Below, piece after piece: positions 15,675-25,227 of a stretch of 64,000 nt of DNA. The notes under the pieces were generated by a model, which saw nothing but the letters and a program-made list of their open reading frames with translations, was not told the DNA's origin and made no database searches. Position 1 is the stretch's first letter. Each line of letters starts with the position of its first letter. Made by a program: the position numbers and the translations under genes. The DNA comes from Pseudomonadota bacterium (GTDB taxonomy: Bacteria; Pseudomonadota; Gammaproteobacteria; Burkholderiales; Burkholderiaceae_C): NCBI GenBank assembly GCA_020161065.1, contig JAIUPH010000026.1, positions 124,001 to 188,000 on the forward strand, given 5' to 3'.

Positions 15675-16174
15675 TGGCCGGCGCCGCCACTTCCTGGGCG
15701 CAGGCCCGCCAGGCGCTGCGCGCCGCCTGGGCCGCGCGCGACGCGCGCGAGCGCCGGCTGCTGCTGCTGGCCGCCTGGACCGTCGGCCTGTTCCTGCTTT
15801 GGACGCTGGCGCTGCAGCCGGCGCTGCGCACGCTGCGCGAGGCGCCGGCGCGGCTGGACGGCCTGGAGGCCCAGTTGCAGGCCATGCAGGCGCAGGCCGC
15901 CGAGGTGCGCGGCCTGCGCGCCACGCCGCCGCTGCCGCGCGCCCAGGCCGTGGCCGCGCTGAAGGTCGCCAGCGAGCGGCTGGGCGACCGCGCCCGGCTG
16001 CAGGAGCAAGGCGAGCGCGCCGTGCTCACGCTCAACGGCGCCAGCGGCCAGCAGTTGCAGGCCTGGCTGGCCGAGGTGCGCAGCTCGGCGCGCGCGCGCG
16101 CCGTCGACATCAACCTGACCCGCGGCGAGCAGGGCCTGTCCGGCGCGGTGATCGTCACCCTGCCGGGCGGCTGA
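15674..16174 (+). CDS. gspM: Type II secretion protein GspM
   Basis: GspM (166 aa) pairs with GspL in the inner-membrane platform. A basic amphipathic N-terminal helix with WAARDARERRLLLLAAW precedes a transmembrane helix (VGLFLLWTLALQPAL). A coiled coil and a small ferredoxin-like periplasmic domain ending VIVTLPGG follow. The RERRLL motif before the membrane helix is the recognisable family signature. ATGA overlap with gspL. Confidence 0.9.
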   Translation: MAGAATSWAQARQALRAAWAARDARERRLLLLAAWTVGLFLLWTLALQPALRTLREAPARLDGLEAQLQAMQAQAAEVRGLRATPPLPRAQAVAALKVASERLGDRARLQEQGERAVLTLNGASGQQLQAWLAEVRSSARARAVDINLTRGEQGLSGAVIVTLPGG

Positions 16175-16188
16175 GGGCTGGCGTGGCG

Positions 16189-17007
16189 ATGGCCCCTCTG
16201 GCGCAGCGCCCGGCCCGCCGCCGCTGGCGCTGGGCGGCCGCCGGCGCGTCGGCCGGCGCCGCCGTCGCGCTGGCGCTGCAGCCGCCGGCCAGCTGGCTGG
16301 CGCAGGCGCTGGCCGACGCCACCGGCGGCCACCTGCTGCTGGCCGATGCGCGCGGCAGCCTGTGGCACGGCAGCGCCGCGCTGGTGCTCAGCGGCGGCAG
16401 CGGCGCCCGGCAGGCCAGCGCGCTGCCGGGGCGGCTGCAGTGGTCGCTGGGCCTGGCCGACGAAGGCTGGCGCCCCGAGCTGCGGCTGCAGCAGCCTTGC
16501 TGCATCGAGGGCACGCTCAAGCTCGGGCTGGAGCCCGGCATCGGCCGCCTGCGCGTCAGCTTCGGCGCCGGCCGCGTCGCCGTCGGCCGCTGGCCGGCGA
16601 GTTGGCTGGTGGGCCTGGGCGCGCCGTTCAACACGCTGCAGCCCGGCGGTTCTCTGCAGTTGTCGGCCGACGCGCTCAGCGTCGAATCGGTGCAGGGCCG
16701 CTGGCGCGTCAACGGCCAGGCCGAGCTGGAGCTGCTGGCGCTGTCGTCGGCGCTGAGCCCGCTCGACAGCCTGGGCAGCTACCGGCTGCAGCTCAGCGGC
16801 GGCGGCCCGGCCGACGAAGGCGCCAAGCTGAACCTGGTGACGCTGCGCGGCCCGCTCAACCTGAGCGGCGCCGGCCAGTGGGTGGGGCCGCGGCTGCGCT
16901 TTCGCGGCCAGGCCCGGGCCGACGCCGGCAGCGAGGCGCTGCTGAACAATCTGCTCAACCTCATGGGCCAGCGCCAGGGTGCGCTGGCCCTTCTCGCGAT
17001 CGGATGA
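16189..17007 (+). CDS. gspN: Type II secretion protein GspN
   Basis: GspN (272 aa) is an accessory T2SS protein, present in some systems, with one N-terminal membrane segment and a periplasmic part. It has the family's GSLWHGSAALVLSGG motif and a C-terminal GPLNLSGAGQWVGPRLRFRG region resembling AsmA-like beta repeats. A GTG at 16183 is an alternative start. The ATG is preferred because GAGGG lies 11 bp upstream. Its stop overlaps gspD as ATGA. Confidence 0.88.
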   Translation: MAPLAQRPARRRWRWAAAGASAGAAVALALQPPASWLAQALADATGGHLLLADARGSLWHGSAALVLSGGSGARQASALPGRLQWSLGLADEGWRPELRLQQPCCIEGTLKLGLEPGIGRLRVSFGAGRVAVGRWPASWLVGLGAPFNTLQPGGSLQLSADALSVESVQGRWRVNGQAELELLALSSALSPLDSLGSYRLQLSGGGPADEGAKLNLVTLRGPLNLSGAGQWVGPRLRFRGQARADAGSEALLNNLLNLMGQRQGALALLAIG

Positions 17008-19223
17008 GAATGACCCGAGCCCGACGACCCCACCGTGCCCGCCTGCTGGCTTCGTGCCTGACGCTGGCGATGGCCCTGCCGCCGCCGGTGCTTGCACAAA
17101 CCGCCGGCGCGGCCGGGGCCGCCACGCGCGGCGCGGGCCGCGCGCCGGTGACGGTGAACTTCGTCAACGCCGACCTCGAAGCCGTGACCCGCGCCTTCGC
17201 GGCGATGTTGAACCGGCCGATCGCGGTGGACCCGCGCGTCAAGGGCACGATCACCGTCTACAGCGAGCAGCCGCAAAGCGTGGCCCAGGCCTACCAGACC
17301 TATCTGTCGGCGCTGCGCGGCCTGGGCTTCGCCGTCATCGAGACCGGCGGGCTGCTGAAGGTGGTGCCCGAGGCCGAGGCCAAGCTGCAGACCAGCACCG
17401 TCTCGGTGGGCGACGTGGGCCGCCGCGGCGACGTGATCATCACGCAGATCTTCACGCTGCGGCACGAGAACCCGAACAACCTGGTGGCCGTGCTGCGGCC
17501 GCTGATCACCGGCAACAACACCATCAACGCGAGCCCGGGCAACAACTCGCTGGTCATCACCGACTACGCCGAGAACCTGCAGCGGCTGGCCAAGATCATC
17601 GCCGCGCTCGACCAGCCGACGGCGTCCGACGTCGAGGTCATCCCGCTCGAACACCTGGTGGCCGCCGACGTGGCGGCCATGGTGCAGCGCCTGGCCGACG
17701 GCACGCCCACGGTGGCGGTGCCGGGCGCCGCCGTCGGCGGCAGCACCACCGTGCTGGCCGACGCGCGCACCAACTCGCTGATCGTGCGTTCGAGCAACGC
17801 CGCCCGCGTGGCCGCCGTGCGCGCGGTGGTGGCCAAGCTCGACCGCCCGGCCCTGGGCGGCGGCGTGCCCGGCGCGCCCGGCATGTGGGTGGTGCACCTG
17901 AAGAACGCCGACGCCGCCAAGCTGGCCAGCGTGCTGCGCGCCGCCTTCGCGGCCACCGGCGGCAGCGGCAGCAGTGCCGGCGGCAGTGGCAGTTCCAGCC
18001 TGCCGGCGGCCGCCACCACGCCGACGGCGGCGCCGGCCATCGGCGCCACGGGCACGACCAGCGGCAGCAGCCAGGCCACGGCGCCGCTCAGCGCCTCGGC
18101 GCAGCCGTCGACCGGCGGCTTCATCCAGGCCGACCCGGCGACCAACTCGCTGATCATCACCGCGCCCGAGCCGCTGTACCGCCAGCTGCGCGCGATGATC
18201 GAGCAGCTCGACTCGCGCCGCGCCCAGGTCTACATCGAAAGCATGATCGTCGAGGTGGCCGGCGGCGACGCCGCCGACTTCGGCTTCGAGTGGCTCGGTA
18301 CGCTCAACGGCAACGGCAGCACCGCGCTGCAAGGCCTGCAAAGCCTGACCACCGGCGCCGCGCCCAACATCGTCAGCGTCAACTCCAGCCTGGCCAGCGG
18401 CACGGTGACGCTGGGCGACGGCCTGAGCCTGGGCATCGTGCGCACGATCGACGGCGTGAAGTCGCTGGCCGCCGTGCTGCGCCTGCTGCAGAGCCGCAGC
18501 CAGACCAACATCGTCAGCACGCCCAACCTGATCACGCTGGACAACGAAGAGGCCAAGATCGTCGTCGGCGAGAACGTGCCCTTCATCACCGGCCAGTACA
18601 CCAACACCGTCAGCGGCACCAGCAACCCGTTCCAGACCATCGAGCGCAAGGACGTCGGCATCACGCTGCGCATCAAGCCGCAGATCGGCGAGAACGGCGC
18701 CATCCGCATGCAGATCTACCAGGAGCAAAGCGCCGTCAAGAGCACCACCGCGGCCGGCACCAGCAACGCCGGGCCGTCGACGACCAAGCGCTCGATCGAG
18801 AACATCGTCACCGTCGACGACGGCCAGATCCTGGTGCTCGGCGGGCTGATCGAGGACACGTACACCACCACGCTGAGCAAGGTGCCGCTGCTCGGCGACA
18901 TCCCCTTCGTCGGCGCCCTCTTCCGCAGCGAAAGCCGCGAGCGCAAGCGCACCAACCTGATGGTCTTCCTGCGCCCCATCGTGCTGCGCGACGCCGAGGC
19001 GCAGGCGCGGCTGACGATGGACCGCTACGACGAGATCCGCGCCCGCCAGATCGGCACCCAGCCGGTCCCGAGCTTCGTGCTGCCGATCGAGAAGTCGCCG
19101 GTGCTGCCGCCCGCCGTGCCGGGGCAGCCGGTGCCGATCGCGCCCTTCGAGCCGCCGGCCTCGGCGCCCGCGCCCAAGGCGCCGCTGATGACGCCGGTGC
19201 CGCCGCCGGCCACGCCGGAGTAG
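17004..19223 (+). CDS. gspD: Type II secretion outer-membrane secretin GspD
   Basis: GspD (739 aa) forms the outer-membrane secretin channel. A signal peptide ends near residue 31 (PPPVLAQ). The N0 domain ([20 protein letters not shown]) and the N1-N3 domains follow, with a long Gly/Ser/Thr-rich linker in N3 (about residues 315-370). The secretin core contains [10 protein letters not shown] and the [15 protein letters not shown] signature. The tail after about residue 680 is Pro rich and lacks an obvious S-domain. An ATG two codons later (17010) is an alternative start. The secretin lies unusually between gspN and gspE. Confidence 0.96.
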   Translation: MRMTRARRPHRARLLASCLTLAMALPPPVLAQTAGAAGAATRGAGRAPVTVNFVNADLEAVTRAFAAMLNRPIAVDPRVKGTITVYSEQPQSVAQAYQTYLSALRGLGFAVIETGGLLKVVPEAEAKLQTSTVSVGDVGRRGDVIITQIFTLRHENPNNLVAVLRPLITGNNTINASPGNNSLVITDYAENLQRLAKIIAALDQPTASDVEVIPLEHLVAADVAAMVQRLADGTPTVAVPGAAVGGSTTVLADARTNSLIVRSSNAARVAAVRAVVAKLDRPALGGGVPGAPGMWVVHLKNADAAKLASVLRAAFAATGGSGSSAGGSGSSSLPAAATTPTAAPAIGATGTTSGSSQATAPLSASAQPSTGGFIQADPATNSLIITAPEPLYRQLRAMIEQLDSRRAQVYIESMIVEVAGGDAADFGFEWLGTLNGNGSTALQGLQSLTTGAAPNIVSVNSSLASGTVTLGDGLSLGIVRTIDGVKSLAAVLRLLQSRSQTNIVSTPNLITLDNEEAKIVVGENVPFITGQYTNTVSGTSNPFQTIERKDVGITLRIKPQIGENGAIRMQIYQEQSAVKSTTAAGTSNAGPSTTKRSIENIVTVDDGQILVLGGLIEDTYTTTLSKVPLLGDIPFVGALFRSESRERKRTNLMVFLRPIVLRDAEAQARLTMDRYDEIRARQIGTQPVPSFVLPIEKSPVLPPAVPGQPVPIAPFEPPASAPAPKAPLMTPVPPPATPE

Positions 19224-19230
19224 GCGCGAC

Positions 19231-20652
19231 ATGGGCGCGCGACATCCCCTGCCGTACGCCTTTGCCAAGGCGCACACGCTGCTGCTGGAAGACGACGGCC
19301 GCGAGCGCGTGCTGTGGGCCGCCGAGACCACGCCGGCCAGCGCGCTGTCGGAAGTGGGCCGCGTCTACGACGTCTCGCGCCACGAGTACGAGGCCGCGGC
19401 CACGCTGGCCGGCCGCATCGCCGCGGCCTATGCCGGCGGCGGCGGCAGCGCCGCCGCGGTGATCGGCGAGGTGGAATCGGGCGTCGACTTGAGCCGCATG
19501 ATGCAAGACCTGCCGGCGGTGGAAGACCTGCTGGAAGCCGCCGACGACGCGCCCATCATCCGCATGCTCAACGCGCTGCTGACGCAGGCCGCGAAGGACG
19601 GCGCCAGCGACATCCACATCGAGCCCTACGAGCGCAGCAGCTCGGTGCGCTTTCGCGTCGACGGCACGCTGCGCGAGGTGGTGCAGCCCAACAAGGCGCT
19701 GCACGCGGCGCTGATCTCGCGCCTGAAGATCATGGCCGAGCTCGACATCGCCGAGAAGCGGCTGCCGCAGGACGGGCGCATCAGCTTGCGCATCGGCGGC
19801 CGCGCGATCGACGTGCGCGTGTCCACGCTGCCCAGCGCGCACGGCGAGCGCGCCGTGCTGCGCCTGCTCGACAAGACCGAATCGAAGTTCACGCTCGAAG
19901 GCCTGGGCATGAGCGGCGAGGTGCTGGCCGCCTTCAGCCGGCTGATCCAGCAGCCGCACGGCATCGTGCTCGTCACCGGGCCCACCGGCTCGGGCAAGAC
20001 GACCACGCTGTACGCCAGCCTCGGCCGCGTCGACACCAGCACCACCAACGTGCTGACGGTGGAAGACCCGGTGGAATACGAGCTGCCCGGCATCGGCCAG
20101 ACCCAGGTCAACCCGAAGATCGACCTCACGTTCGCGAAGGCGCTGCGCGCCATCCTGCGCCAGGACCCCGACGTCATCATGATCGGCGAGATCCGCGACC
20201 ACGAGACCGCGCAGATCGCGATCCAGGCCAGCCTGACCGGCCACCTGGTGCTGGCCACCGTGCACACCAACGACGCGCCCAGCTCGGTGACGCGGCTGGT
20301 CGACATGGGCGTCGAGCCCTTCCTGCTGGCCAGCAGCCTGCTCGGCTCACTCGCGCAACGCCTGGTTCGCAAGTTATGCACGGCCTGCCGCCAGCGCGGC
20401 GACGACGGCCACTGGCACCCGGTGGGCTGCCCGGCGTGCAGCCACACCGGCTACAAGGGCCGCACCGGCGTCTACGAGCTGATGGTGGTCGACCCCGTCG
20501 TGCAAGGCCTGATCCACTACAAGGGCGGCGAGCAGGAGCTGATCGCCGCCGCCCGCAACGCCGGCCTGCGCGCCATGCGCGAGGACGGCGAACGCCTGGT
20601 GCGCGACGGCATCACCTCGCCCGAAGAAGTGATCCGCGTGACGCGAGATTGA
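19231..20652 (+). CDS. gspE: Type II secretion ATPase GspE
   Basis: GspE (473 aa) is the cytoplasmic hexameric ATPase driving pseudopilus assembly, bound to the membrane by GspL. The N-terminal domain is short. The core has GPTGSGKT (250-257), the Asp box VEDPVEYEL, the Walker B region [16 protein letters not shown] and the His box [14 protein letters not shown] tetracysteine zinc site, C383-x2-C386 and C400-x2-C403, matches GspE/PilB rather than PilT. It starts 7 bp after gspD. Confidence 0.96.
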   Translation: MGARHPLPYAFAKAHTLLLEDDGRERVLWAAETTPASALSEVGRVYDVSRHEYEAAATLAGRIAAAYAGGGGSAAAVIGEVESGVDLSRMMQDLPAVEDLLEAADDAPIIRMLNALLTQAAKDGASDIHIEPYERSSSVRFRVDGTLREVVQPNKALHAALISRLKIMAELDIAEKRLPQDGRISLRIGGRAIDVRVSTLPSAHGERAVLRLLDKTESKFTLEGLGMSGEVLAAFSRLIQQPHGIVLVTGPTGSGKTTTLYASLGRVDTSTTNVLTVEDPVEYELPGIGQTQVNPKIDLTFAKALRAILRQDPDVIMIGEIRDHETAQIAIQASLTGHLVLATVHTNDAPSSVTRLVDMGVEPFLLASSLLGSLAQRLVRKLCTACRQRGDDGHWHPVGCPACSHTGYKGRTGVYELMVVDPVVQGLIHYKGGEQELIAAARNAGLRAMREDGERLVRDGITSPEEVIRVTRD

Positions 20653-20699
20653 GGGCCTCGGTGTCTGCCTTCGCCTCTTCCCGCCCGCACGCGCGCAGC

Positions 20700-20790
20700 C
20701 TGACCGGGCAGCCGCCGCGGATCCGGCTTTGCCGGTTCGCTGGCGGCGCCCCCCTGGGGGGGAGGCGGCCGCAGGCCGCTGCGGGGGGGG
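20700..20790. repeat. GC-rich palindromic element between gspE and gspF
   Basis: The spacer between gspE and gspF holds GCGCCCCCCTGGGGGGGAGG followed by CGGCCGCAGGCCGCTGCGG and a nine-G run. Similar C-run/G-run pairs next to GCnGC palindromes occur in other spacers here (near 25180, 28145, 42845 and 61840). No gene is present in it. Confidence 0.5.
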
Positions 20791-20797
20791 GCCACTG

Positions 20798-22015
20798 ATG
20801 CCGGCCTACCGCTATGAAGCGCTGGACGCGAATGGCAAGGCCGCCAAGGGCCTGGTGGAGGCCGACAGCGCGCGCGCCGCGCGCGCCGCCTTGCGCGCCA
20901 AGGCGCTGGTGCCGCTGGCCGTGCTGCCGGTGGCCGAGCAGGCGGCCGGCAGCGGCGGCGGCGCGCGCTTCACGCGGCGCGTGTTCTCCAACGCCTCGCT
21001 GACGGTGTGGACGCGCCAGCTCGCCGGGCTGGTGGGCTCGGGCCTGCCGCTGGAGCGCGCGCTGACCGCGCTGGCCGACGAGAGCGAAGACGCGCGCCAG
21101 CGCGAGCTGCTGTCGCACCTGCGCAGCGAGGTCAACGCCGGCAGCAGCTTCGCGCGCGCGCTGGCCACCGCGCCGCGCGACTTCGACGAGGTCTACCGCG
21201 CCGTGGTGGCCGCCGGCGAGCAAAGCGGCGCGCTCGGCGCCGTGCTCGAACGCCTGGCCGACGACCTGGAAGAGCGACAGGCGCTGCGCGCCAAGCTGCT
21301 GGGCGCGATGCTGTACCCGGCCATCGTCTCGCTGATCGCGGTGGTCATCGTCACCTTCCTCGTCACCTACGTGGTGCCGCAGGTGGCCTCGGTGTTCACC
21401 AACTCCAAGCGCGCGCTGCCGACGCTGACGGTGCTGATGCTGGCCGTCAGCGGCTTCGTGCGCCACTGGGGCTGGGCGGTGACGTTGGCCGCCGTCGGCG
21501 CCGGCACGCTGTTCGCGCTGGCGCGCCGCGGCGAGGCCTTTCGCGAACGCAGCGACGCGCTGCTGCTGCGCCTGCCGCTGGCCGGCCGCCTGGCGCGCGG
21601 CTACAACGCGGCGCGCTTCGGCGGCACGCTGGCGATGCTGGCCGGCGCCGGCGTGCCCATTCTGAAAGCCTTGCAGGCCGCCGCCGAAACGCTGGGCAAC
21701 CGCGCGATGCGCGCCGACGCGCTGGACGCCCTGGTGCAGGTGCGCGAAGGCGCGCCGCTGGCCAGCGCGTTGGCCGGCAAGAAGCGCTTTCCCGGGCTGC
21801 TGGCGATGTTCGCCCGCCTCGGCGAGCAGACCGGCCAGCTGCCGCTGATGCTGCAGCGCGCCGCCGCGCAGCTCTCGGCCGAAGTGCAGCGCCGGGCGCT
21901 GGCCGCCGCCACGTTGCTGGAGCCGCTGCTGATCGTCGCGATGGGCGGCGTCGTGCTGCTGATCGTGCTGGCCGTGCTGCTGCCGATCATCCAGTTGAAC
22001 ACCTGGGTGAAGTAG
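20798..22015 (+). CDS. gspF: Type II secretion inner-membrane platform protein GspF
   Basis: GspF (405 aa) is the polytopic platform protein of the T2SS. It starts MPAYRYEALDANGKAAKG, the family's typical first strand, and has two homologous T2SSF domains. The first is about residues 70-195 (WTRQLAGLVGSGLPLERAL) and the second about 270-395 (FGGTLAMLAGAGVPILKAL). Three transmembrane helices include VSLIAVVIVTFLVTYVVPQV and the C-terminal VVLLIVLAVLLPIIQL. An upstream in-frame ATG lies inside the GC-rich spacer and was rejected. It ends the T2SS run and converges on the next gene. Confidence 0.95.
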   Translation: MPAYRYEALDANGKAAKGLVEADSARAARAALRAKALVPLAVLPVAEQAAGSGGGARFTRRVFSNASLTVWTRQLAGLVGSGLPLERALTALADESEDARQRELLSHLRSEVNAGSSFARALATAPRDFDEVYRAVVAAGEQSGALGAVLERLADDLEERQALRAKLLGAMLYPAIVSLIAVVIVTFLVTYVVPQVASVFTNSKRALPTLTVLMLAVSGFVRHWGWAVTLAAVGAGTLFALARRGEAFRERSDALLLRLPLAGRLARGYNAARFGGTLAMLAGAGVPILKALQAAAETLGNRAMRADALDALVQVREGAPLASALAGKKRFPGLLAMFARLGEQTGQLPLMLQRAAAQLSAEVQRRALAAATLLEPLLIVAMGGVVLLIVLAVLLPIIQLNTWVK

Positions 22016-22030
22016 CGGCCGCTGCGGCCT

Positions 22031-22504
22031 TCAAGCCGGCGACGAGCGCAGGCCGTAGGCCTTGCCGGCGGCAAACAGGTATTCGGCGCGCAGCACCGCG
22101 TCGCCCTTCTCGCCGCCGAAGGTGTAGCCCAGCACGCCGACCGTGTCGCCCACCTTCAGCGGCGCCACGGCCCAGGCCTGCAGGCGCGTGAGCGGCGCCA
22201 GCTCGACGTGCCAGCGCCGGTCCTTGCGCGTCGGCAGCCGCGCCTCTTTCAACAGCCGCGCGCCGTCGACGGTGGCCGACTGCGCCGGCAGCGCGCGCTG
22301 CGCCAGGTCGGCCGGCAACCGCGGCGGATCGGGCAGTTCCAGGTCGAACTCGGCATGCGGGTTGCGCCAGGCCACCTGCGTCACGCGGCCTTCCAGGTAC
22401 AGCGGCCGCTCGACATCGAAGCTGCTCCAGCCGTGGTGGGCGCGCGCGGCGAATGGCGCGATGAGCAGCAGCGGGGCGGCGGTGATCAGCGCTCGGCGTT
22501 GCAT
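22031..22504 (-). CDS. DUF6152-like exported protein
   Basis: A 157-aa protein with a signal peptide (RRALITAAPLLLIAPFAARA), then HHGWSSFDVERPLYLEGRV and WRNPHAEFDL. The HHGWS opening and WRNPH motif are typical of a small periplasmic family I recognise as DUF6152, function unknown. The two His at the mature N-terminus could bind metal, which is inference. A GGAG ribosome site precedes the ATG. It is the last of four same-strand genes after an M14 peptidase, an Lrp regulator and a membrane protein. Confidence 0.75.
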   Translation of the reverse strand: MQRRALITAAPLLLIAPFAARAHHGWSSFDVERPLYLEGRVTQVAWRNPHAEFDLELPDPPRLPADLAQRALPAQSATVDGARLLKEARLPTRKDRRWHVELAPLTRLQAWAVAPLKVGDTVGVLGYTFGGEKGDAVLRAEYLFAAGKAYGLRSSPA

Positions 22505-22515
22505 GGCGGTCTCCT

Positions 22516-22953
22516 TCAGCGGTACGCGATCCAGCGGCCGCAGATGATCACCGCCAGCCAAAGCCCCAGCGAGAGCACGGTTTGCAGCCGCGCTGTGCCG
22601 TCCAACCGGCGCAGCCCGCCGCGCGAGTGGAAGAGCGCGGCGTTGACGCCGGCCAACATCACCAGCCCCATCTTCAGCGTGAAGGCGCGGTTGGCCAGCA
22701 GCTCGCCGGGCTGGCTGGCAAACATCAGCAGCCCGCTGGCGGCAACGAGGCCGAAGCCGGCCAGCGACAGCCCCAGGCACAGCCGCGCCAGCGCCGCCAG
22801 CGGCAGCGCCGGCGCCAGGCCCCAGACGCGCAACTCCAGCGCGACGAGATTGCCCAGCAGTAGCGCGATGCCGACGATGTGCGCCACTTCCAGCGCCGGG
22901 TAGGCCCAGGGGTGGGTGGCGATGGCAGCGAAGGGGCTGGTGATGGCCGTCAT
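22516..22953 (-). CDS. Four-helix integral membrane protein, function unknown
   Basis: A 145-aa hydrophobic protein with about four transmembrane helices: YPALEVAHIVGIALLLGNLV, ALARLCLGLSLAGFGLVAAS, the FTLKMGLVMLAGVNAALFHS region and LQTVLSLGLWLAVIICGRW. His residues in helices 1 and 3 resemble heme-ligand spacing in small cytochrome-b-like proteins, but this is only suggestive. It may belong to a DUF6644-type family that accompanies DUF6152 genes. Its start overlaps the Lrp stop (ATGA) and 11 bp separate it from the DUF6152-like gene, so the three are probably one unit. Confidence 0.6.
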   Translation of the reverse strand: MTAITSPFAAIATHPWAYPALEVAHIVGIALLLGNLVALELRVWGLAPALPLAALARLCLGLSLAGFGLVAASGLLMFASQPGELLANRAFTLKMGLVMLAGVNAALFHSRGGLRRLDGTARLQTVLSLGLWLAVIICGRWIAYR

Positions 22954-23411
22954 GCGCGGTCGATCCGCCGCGACAGCACCACCGAGGTCGTCGTCTGCTG
23001 CACGCCGTCGAGCGCGCGGATCTGGTCGAGCAGCGCGTCCAGGCGCTCGGCCGAGTCGGCGCGCACCAGGGCCACGTAGTCGAACTGGCCGCTGACCGAA
23101 TCGAGCTGCTTGACCTCGGGCAGGCGCTGCAGCAGCAGCACCACGTCCGCGCCGGCGCGCGGCTGCACGGTGATGCCGACGAAGGCCGACAGCCCCTGCT
23201 GCGCCAGGTCGTGCCGCAGGCGCAGCGTGTAGCCGCTGACGATGCCCTCGCGCTCCAGCCGCGCCAGCCGCGAGACGATGGTGGTGCGCGCCACCTTCAG
23301 CTTGCGCGCCAGCTCGGCGGTGGAGGCGCGGGCGTTGACGGCCAGCAGCGCCAGCAGCTCGTGGTCCAGCGCGTCGCGCGGCTGGGCCAGGAGCTGCAGC
23401 GGCTTGGCCAT
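22950..23411 (-). CDS. Lrp/AsnC-family transcriptional regulator
   Basis: A 153-aa regulator with an N-terminal winged helix-turn-helix (LDHELLALLAVNARASTAEL, recognition helix ARTTIVSRLARLEREGIVSG) and a C-terminal RAM ligand-binding domain (VSGQFDYVALVRADSAERLD). Such proteins form octamers that sense amino acids. It lies 17 bp downstream of an M14 peptidase and overlaps the next gene by 4 bp. That context suggests sensing of peptide or amino-acid supply, which is inference. Confidence 0.9.
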   Translation of the reverse strand: MAKPLQLLAQPRDALDHELLALLAVNARASTAELARKLKVARTTIVSRLARLEREGIVSGYTLRLRHDLAQQGLSAFVGITVQPRAGADVVLLLQRLPEVKQLDSVSGQFDYVALVRADSAERLDALLDQIRALDGVQQTTTSVVLSRRIDRA

Positions 23412-23428
23412 GACGTCGATGTACCGAG

Positions 23429-25123
23429 TTAGTCGAGCGTCACTTCGCTGCGCACGGTGCCGGCGCGGTCGGCGCTGGCCGTCAGCGCCACCGCGGTGCC
23501 GCGCGGGCCGTGCAGCACCCATTCGACGACGGCGCGGTCGGCCGTCACCTCGCGGTTGGGCAAGAAGGCCTGCAGGCTGGTCTTCGGCGCGTGGCCGTCG
23601 AGGTGGCCGGCCTCCACGCGTTCCTTGCCGCTGACGAGGCTGACGCCGGGCGGCAGGTGGATGCTGAAGACGGTGCCGCGCGCCACCTTGCGTTCGATGG
23701 CGCGCTTGCTGACGTTGCTGGGCAGGTAGCCGCTGTTGGCCACCGCGAAGCGCACGCGCCAGGTGTCCGGCCCCAGCGCGCGCACCTCGGTGCGCAGCAC
23801 TTCCAGCCGCGGCAGCGCCAGCGCCAGCTGCGTCAGCCAGGCGGGGAAGCGCGACGCTTCGCGCTCGCGCAGGTGCGGCGGCGGGTTGCGCCAGTAGTTC
23901 ATGCGGTCCCAGCCGCCCAGCTCGACGCGGCCGAGCTGCGGGTGGCGGAAGGGGTACCACTCGACGTGGGCGCGGCCGCCGCAGTGCTCGTCGCTCCACT
24001 TCAGCAGCTTGAGGTCGTCTTCGACCGGATGGTCGCGGTACCACTCGATCCACTGGTAGTCGTCGATGCCGGCCTCTTTGTTGGGCGCCCAGATCTCCAC
24101 CGTCCAGAACAGCGCGCCCAGGTGCTCGTACACCCAGTCCTGCGTGCCGGTGATGACTTCCTTGGGGTGGTACTTGAAGTCGTGGAAGGTGCTGATCGCG
24201 GGGTAGCCGGTGAGCTTGGCGCCGATTTCCGACAGCCGCTTGTACATCCACAAGTCCTCGGGCGTCATGTCGTCGTCGCTTTGCGTGCCCATGGGCCGCA
24301 GGATCACGCCGCTGTGGGTGTGGAAGCTCACCGCGGCGCCGATGTTGGGGTGGCGCACGATGAAGTCGACCATCGAGCGCACCTCGGGCTCGCTGGTCGG
24401 ATACGGGCCGGCGCCGGACTGCTCGAACTCCTGCCGCCAGTAGGCGGGGAAGTTGCGGTTGAGGTCCAGGCCTTCGCGGTCCTTGTTGACCTTGATCTGC
24501 AAGCCGTCCCAGTTCTGCAGCGTGCCTTCGGGCATCAGCCGGTAGTAGCGGCCGCCGAACTCGCCGGGCTCGCGCGGCACCATCAGCCGCGGGTCGGCGT
24601 CGCTCGCCTTGAAGCCGCCGTGCGGATCGGGGATGCGCATGTAGAGCACGCGGCCGTCGCCGTCGACGTCTTCGACCGTCAGGCCTTCGATCGCCGGTTC
24701 GTCGTACGGATAAGGCCGCGTGCCGGAACGGATGTGGCGCGGCCGGTCGGCCAGCGCCAGCTCGGCGCCGTCGGGGTTCAGGCGCGGGCACAGGTAGACG
24801 GTGCGGGTGTCCAGCAGGTGGCGCAGCTTGGGGTCGTCGGCACCGGTGGCCAGCTGGTGCAGGAAGTACAGGCAGGCGGTGGAGGCCGTCAGCTCGGCAG
24901 CGTGGATGTTGCCGTCCACCCACAGCGCCGGCTTGTCTTCCGCGGCGCCGGTGACGCTGTTGGTGACGGTCACCAGCCAGATGTCGCGGCCTTCGTGGCT
25001 CTTGCCGATCGACTGCAGCTTCACCAGCCCCGGCAGCGCGGCGGCGTAGTCCTGCACCAGGCGGGTGAGCTCGGGGTGGCGGTAGAACTGGTCGAAGCGG
25101 GGGACGGGGATGGCAGCAGGCAT
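23429..25123 (-). CDS. M14-family zinc carboxypeptidase
   Basis: This 564-aa enzyme of peptidase family M14 should cleave C-terminal residues from peptides. Zinc ligands are H74-A-A-E77 in GNIHAAEL and a downstream His in SFHTHSG. The catalytic Glu lies in WTVEIWAPN. The family's LCPRLNPDGAE and LDLNRNFP blocks are also present. There is no signal peptide from the chosen start (MPAAIPVPRFDQFY), so it may be cytoplasmic. Upstream in-frame extension is antisense noise. The C-terminal 170 residues form an extra beta-rich domain. It heads the unit with lrp, the membrane gene and the DUF6152-like gene. Confidence 0.88.
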   Translation of the reverse strand: MPAAIPVPRFDQFYRHPELTRLVQDYAAALPGLVKLQSIGKSHEGRDIWLVTVTNSVTGAAEDKPALWVDGNIHAAELTASTACLYFLHQLATGADDPKLRHLLDTRTVYLCPRLNPDGAELALADRPRHIRSGTRPYPYDEPAIEGLTVEDVDGDGRVLYMRIPDPHGGFKASDADPRLMVPREPGEFGGRYYRLMPEGTLQNWDGLQIKVNKDREGLDLNRNFPAYWRQEFEQSGAGPYPTSEPEVRSMVDFIVRHPNIGAAVSFHTHSGVILRPMGTQSDDDMTPEDLWMYKRLSEIGAKLTGYPAISTFHDFKYHPKEVITGTQDWVYEHLGALFWTVEIWAPNKEAGIDDYQWIEWYRDHPVEDDLKLLKWSDEHCGGRAHVEWYPFRHPQLGRVELGGWDRMNYWRNPPPHLREREASRFPAWLTQLALALPRLEVLRTEVRALGPDTWRVRFAVANSGYLPSNVSKRAIERKVARGTVFSIHLPPGVSLVSGKERVEAGHLDGHAPKTSLQAFLPNREVTADRAVVEWVLHGPRGTAVALTASADRAGTVRSEVTLD

Positions 25124-25164
25124 CTCAGTACCGCCCGGCCGTTCCGAAGGTACTGAGCGCCCCA

Positions 25165-25225
25165 GGACCAGCAGGGTCCCCTGCTGGGACCGGGGGCAGC
25201 GAGCGAAGCGAGCGTGGGGGTTCCA
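25165..25225. repeat. Inverted repeat and GC-rich element upstream of the M14 peptidase
   Basis: CCAGCAGGG-TC-CCCTGCTGG (25168-25187) is a perfect 9-bp inverted repeat. It is followed by GGGGGCAGCGAGCGAAGCGAGC and a second G-run. It lies between the peptidase start and the stop of the upstream amidotransferase gene. It could be a terminator of the upstream operon or an operator. Confidence 0.5.
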
Positions 25226-25227
25226 TT

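Noticed and set aside
16779-19331. An 850-codon minus-strand frame opposite gspD
   Set aside because: Antisense shadow of gspD, with His/Arg/Val-rich composition and no recognisable motif.
25124-25227. A possible upstream extension of the M14 peptidase gene
   Set aside because: The frame is open but crosses an inverted repeat and shows no conserved residues.
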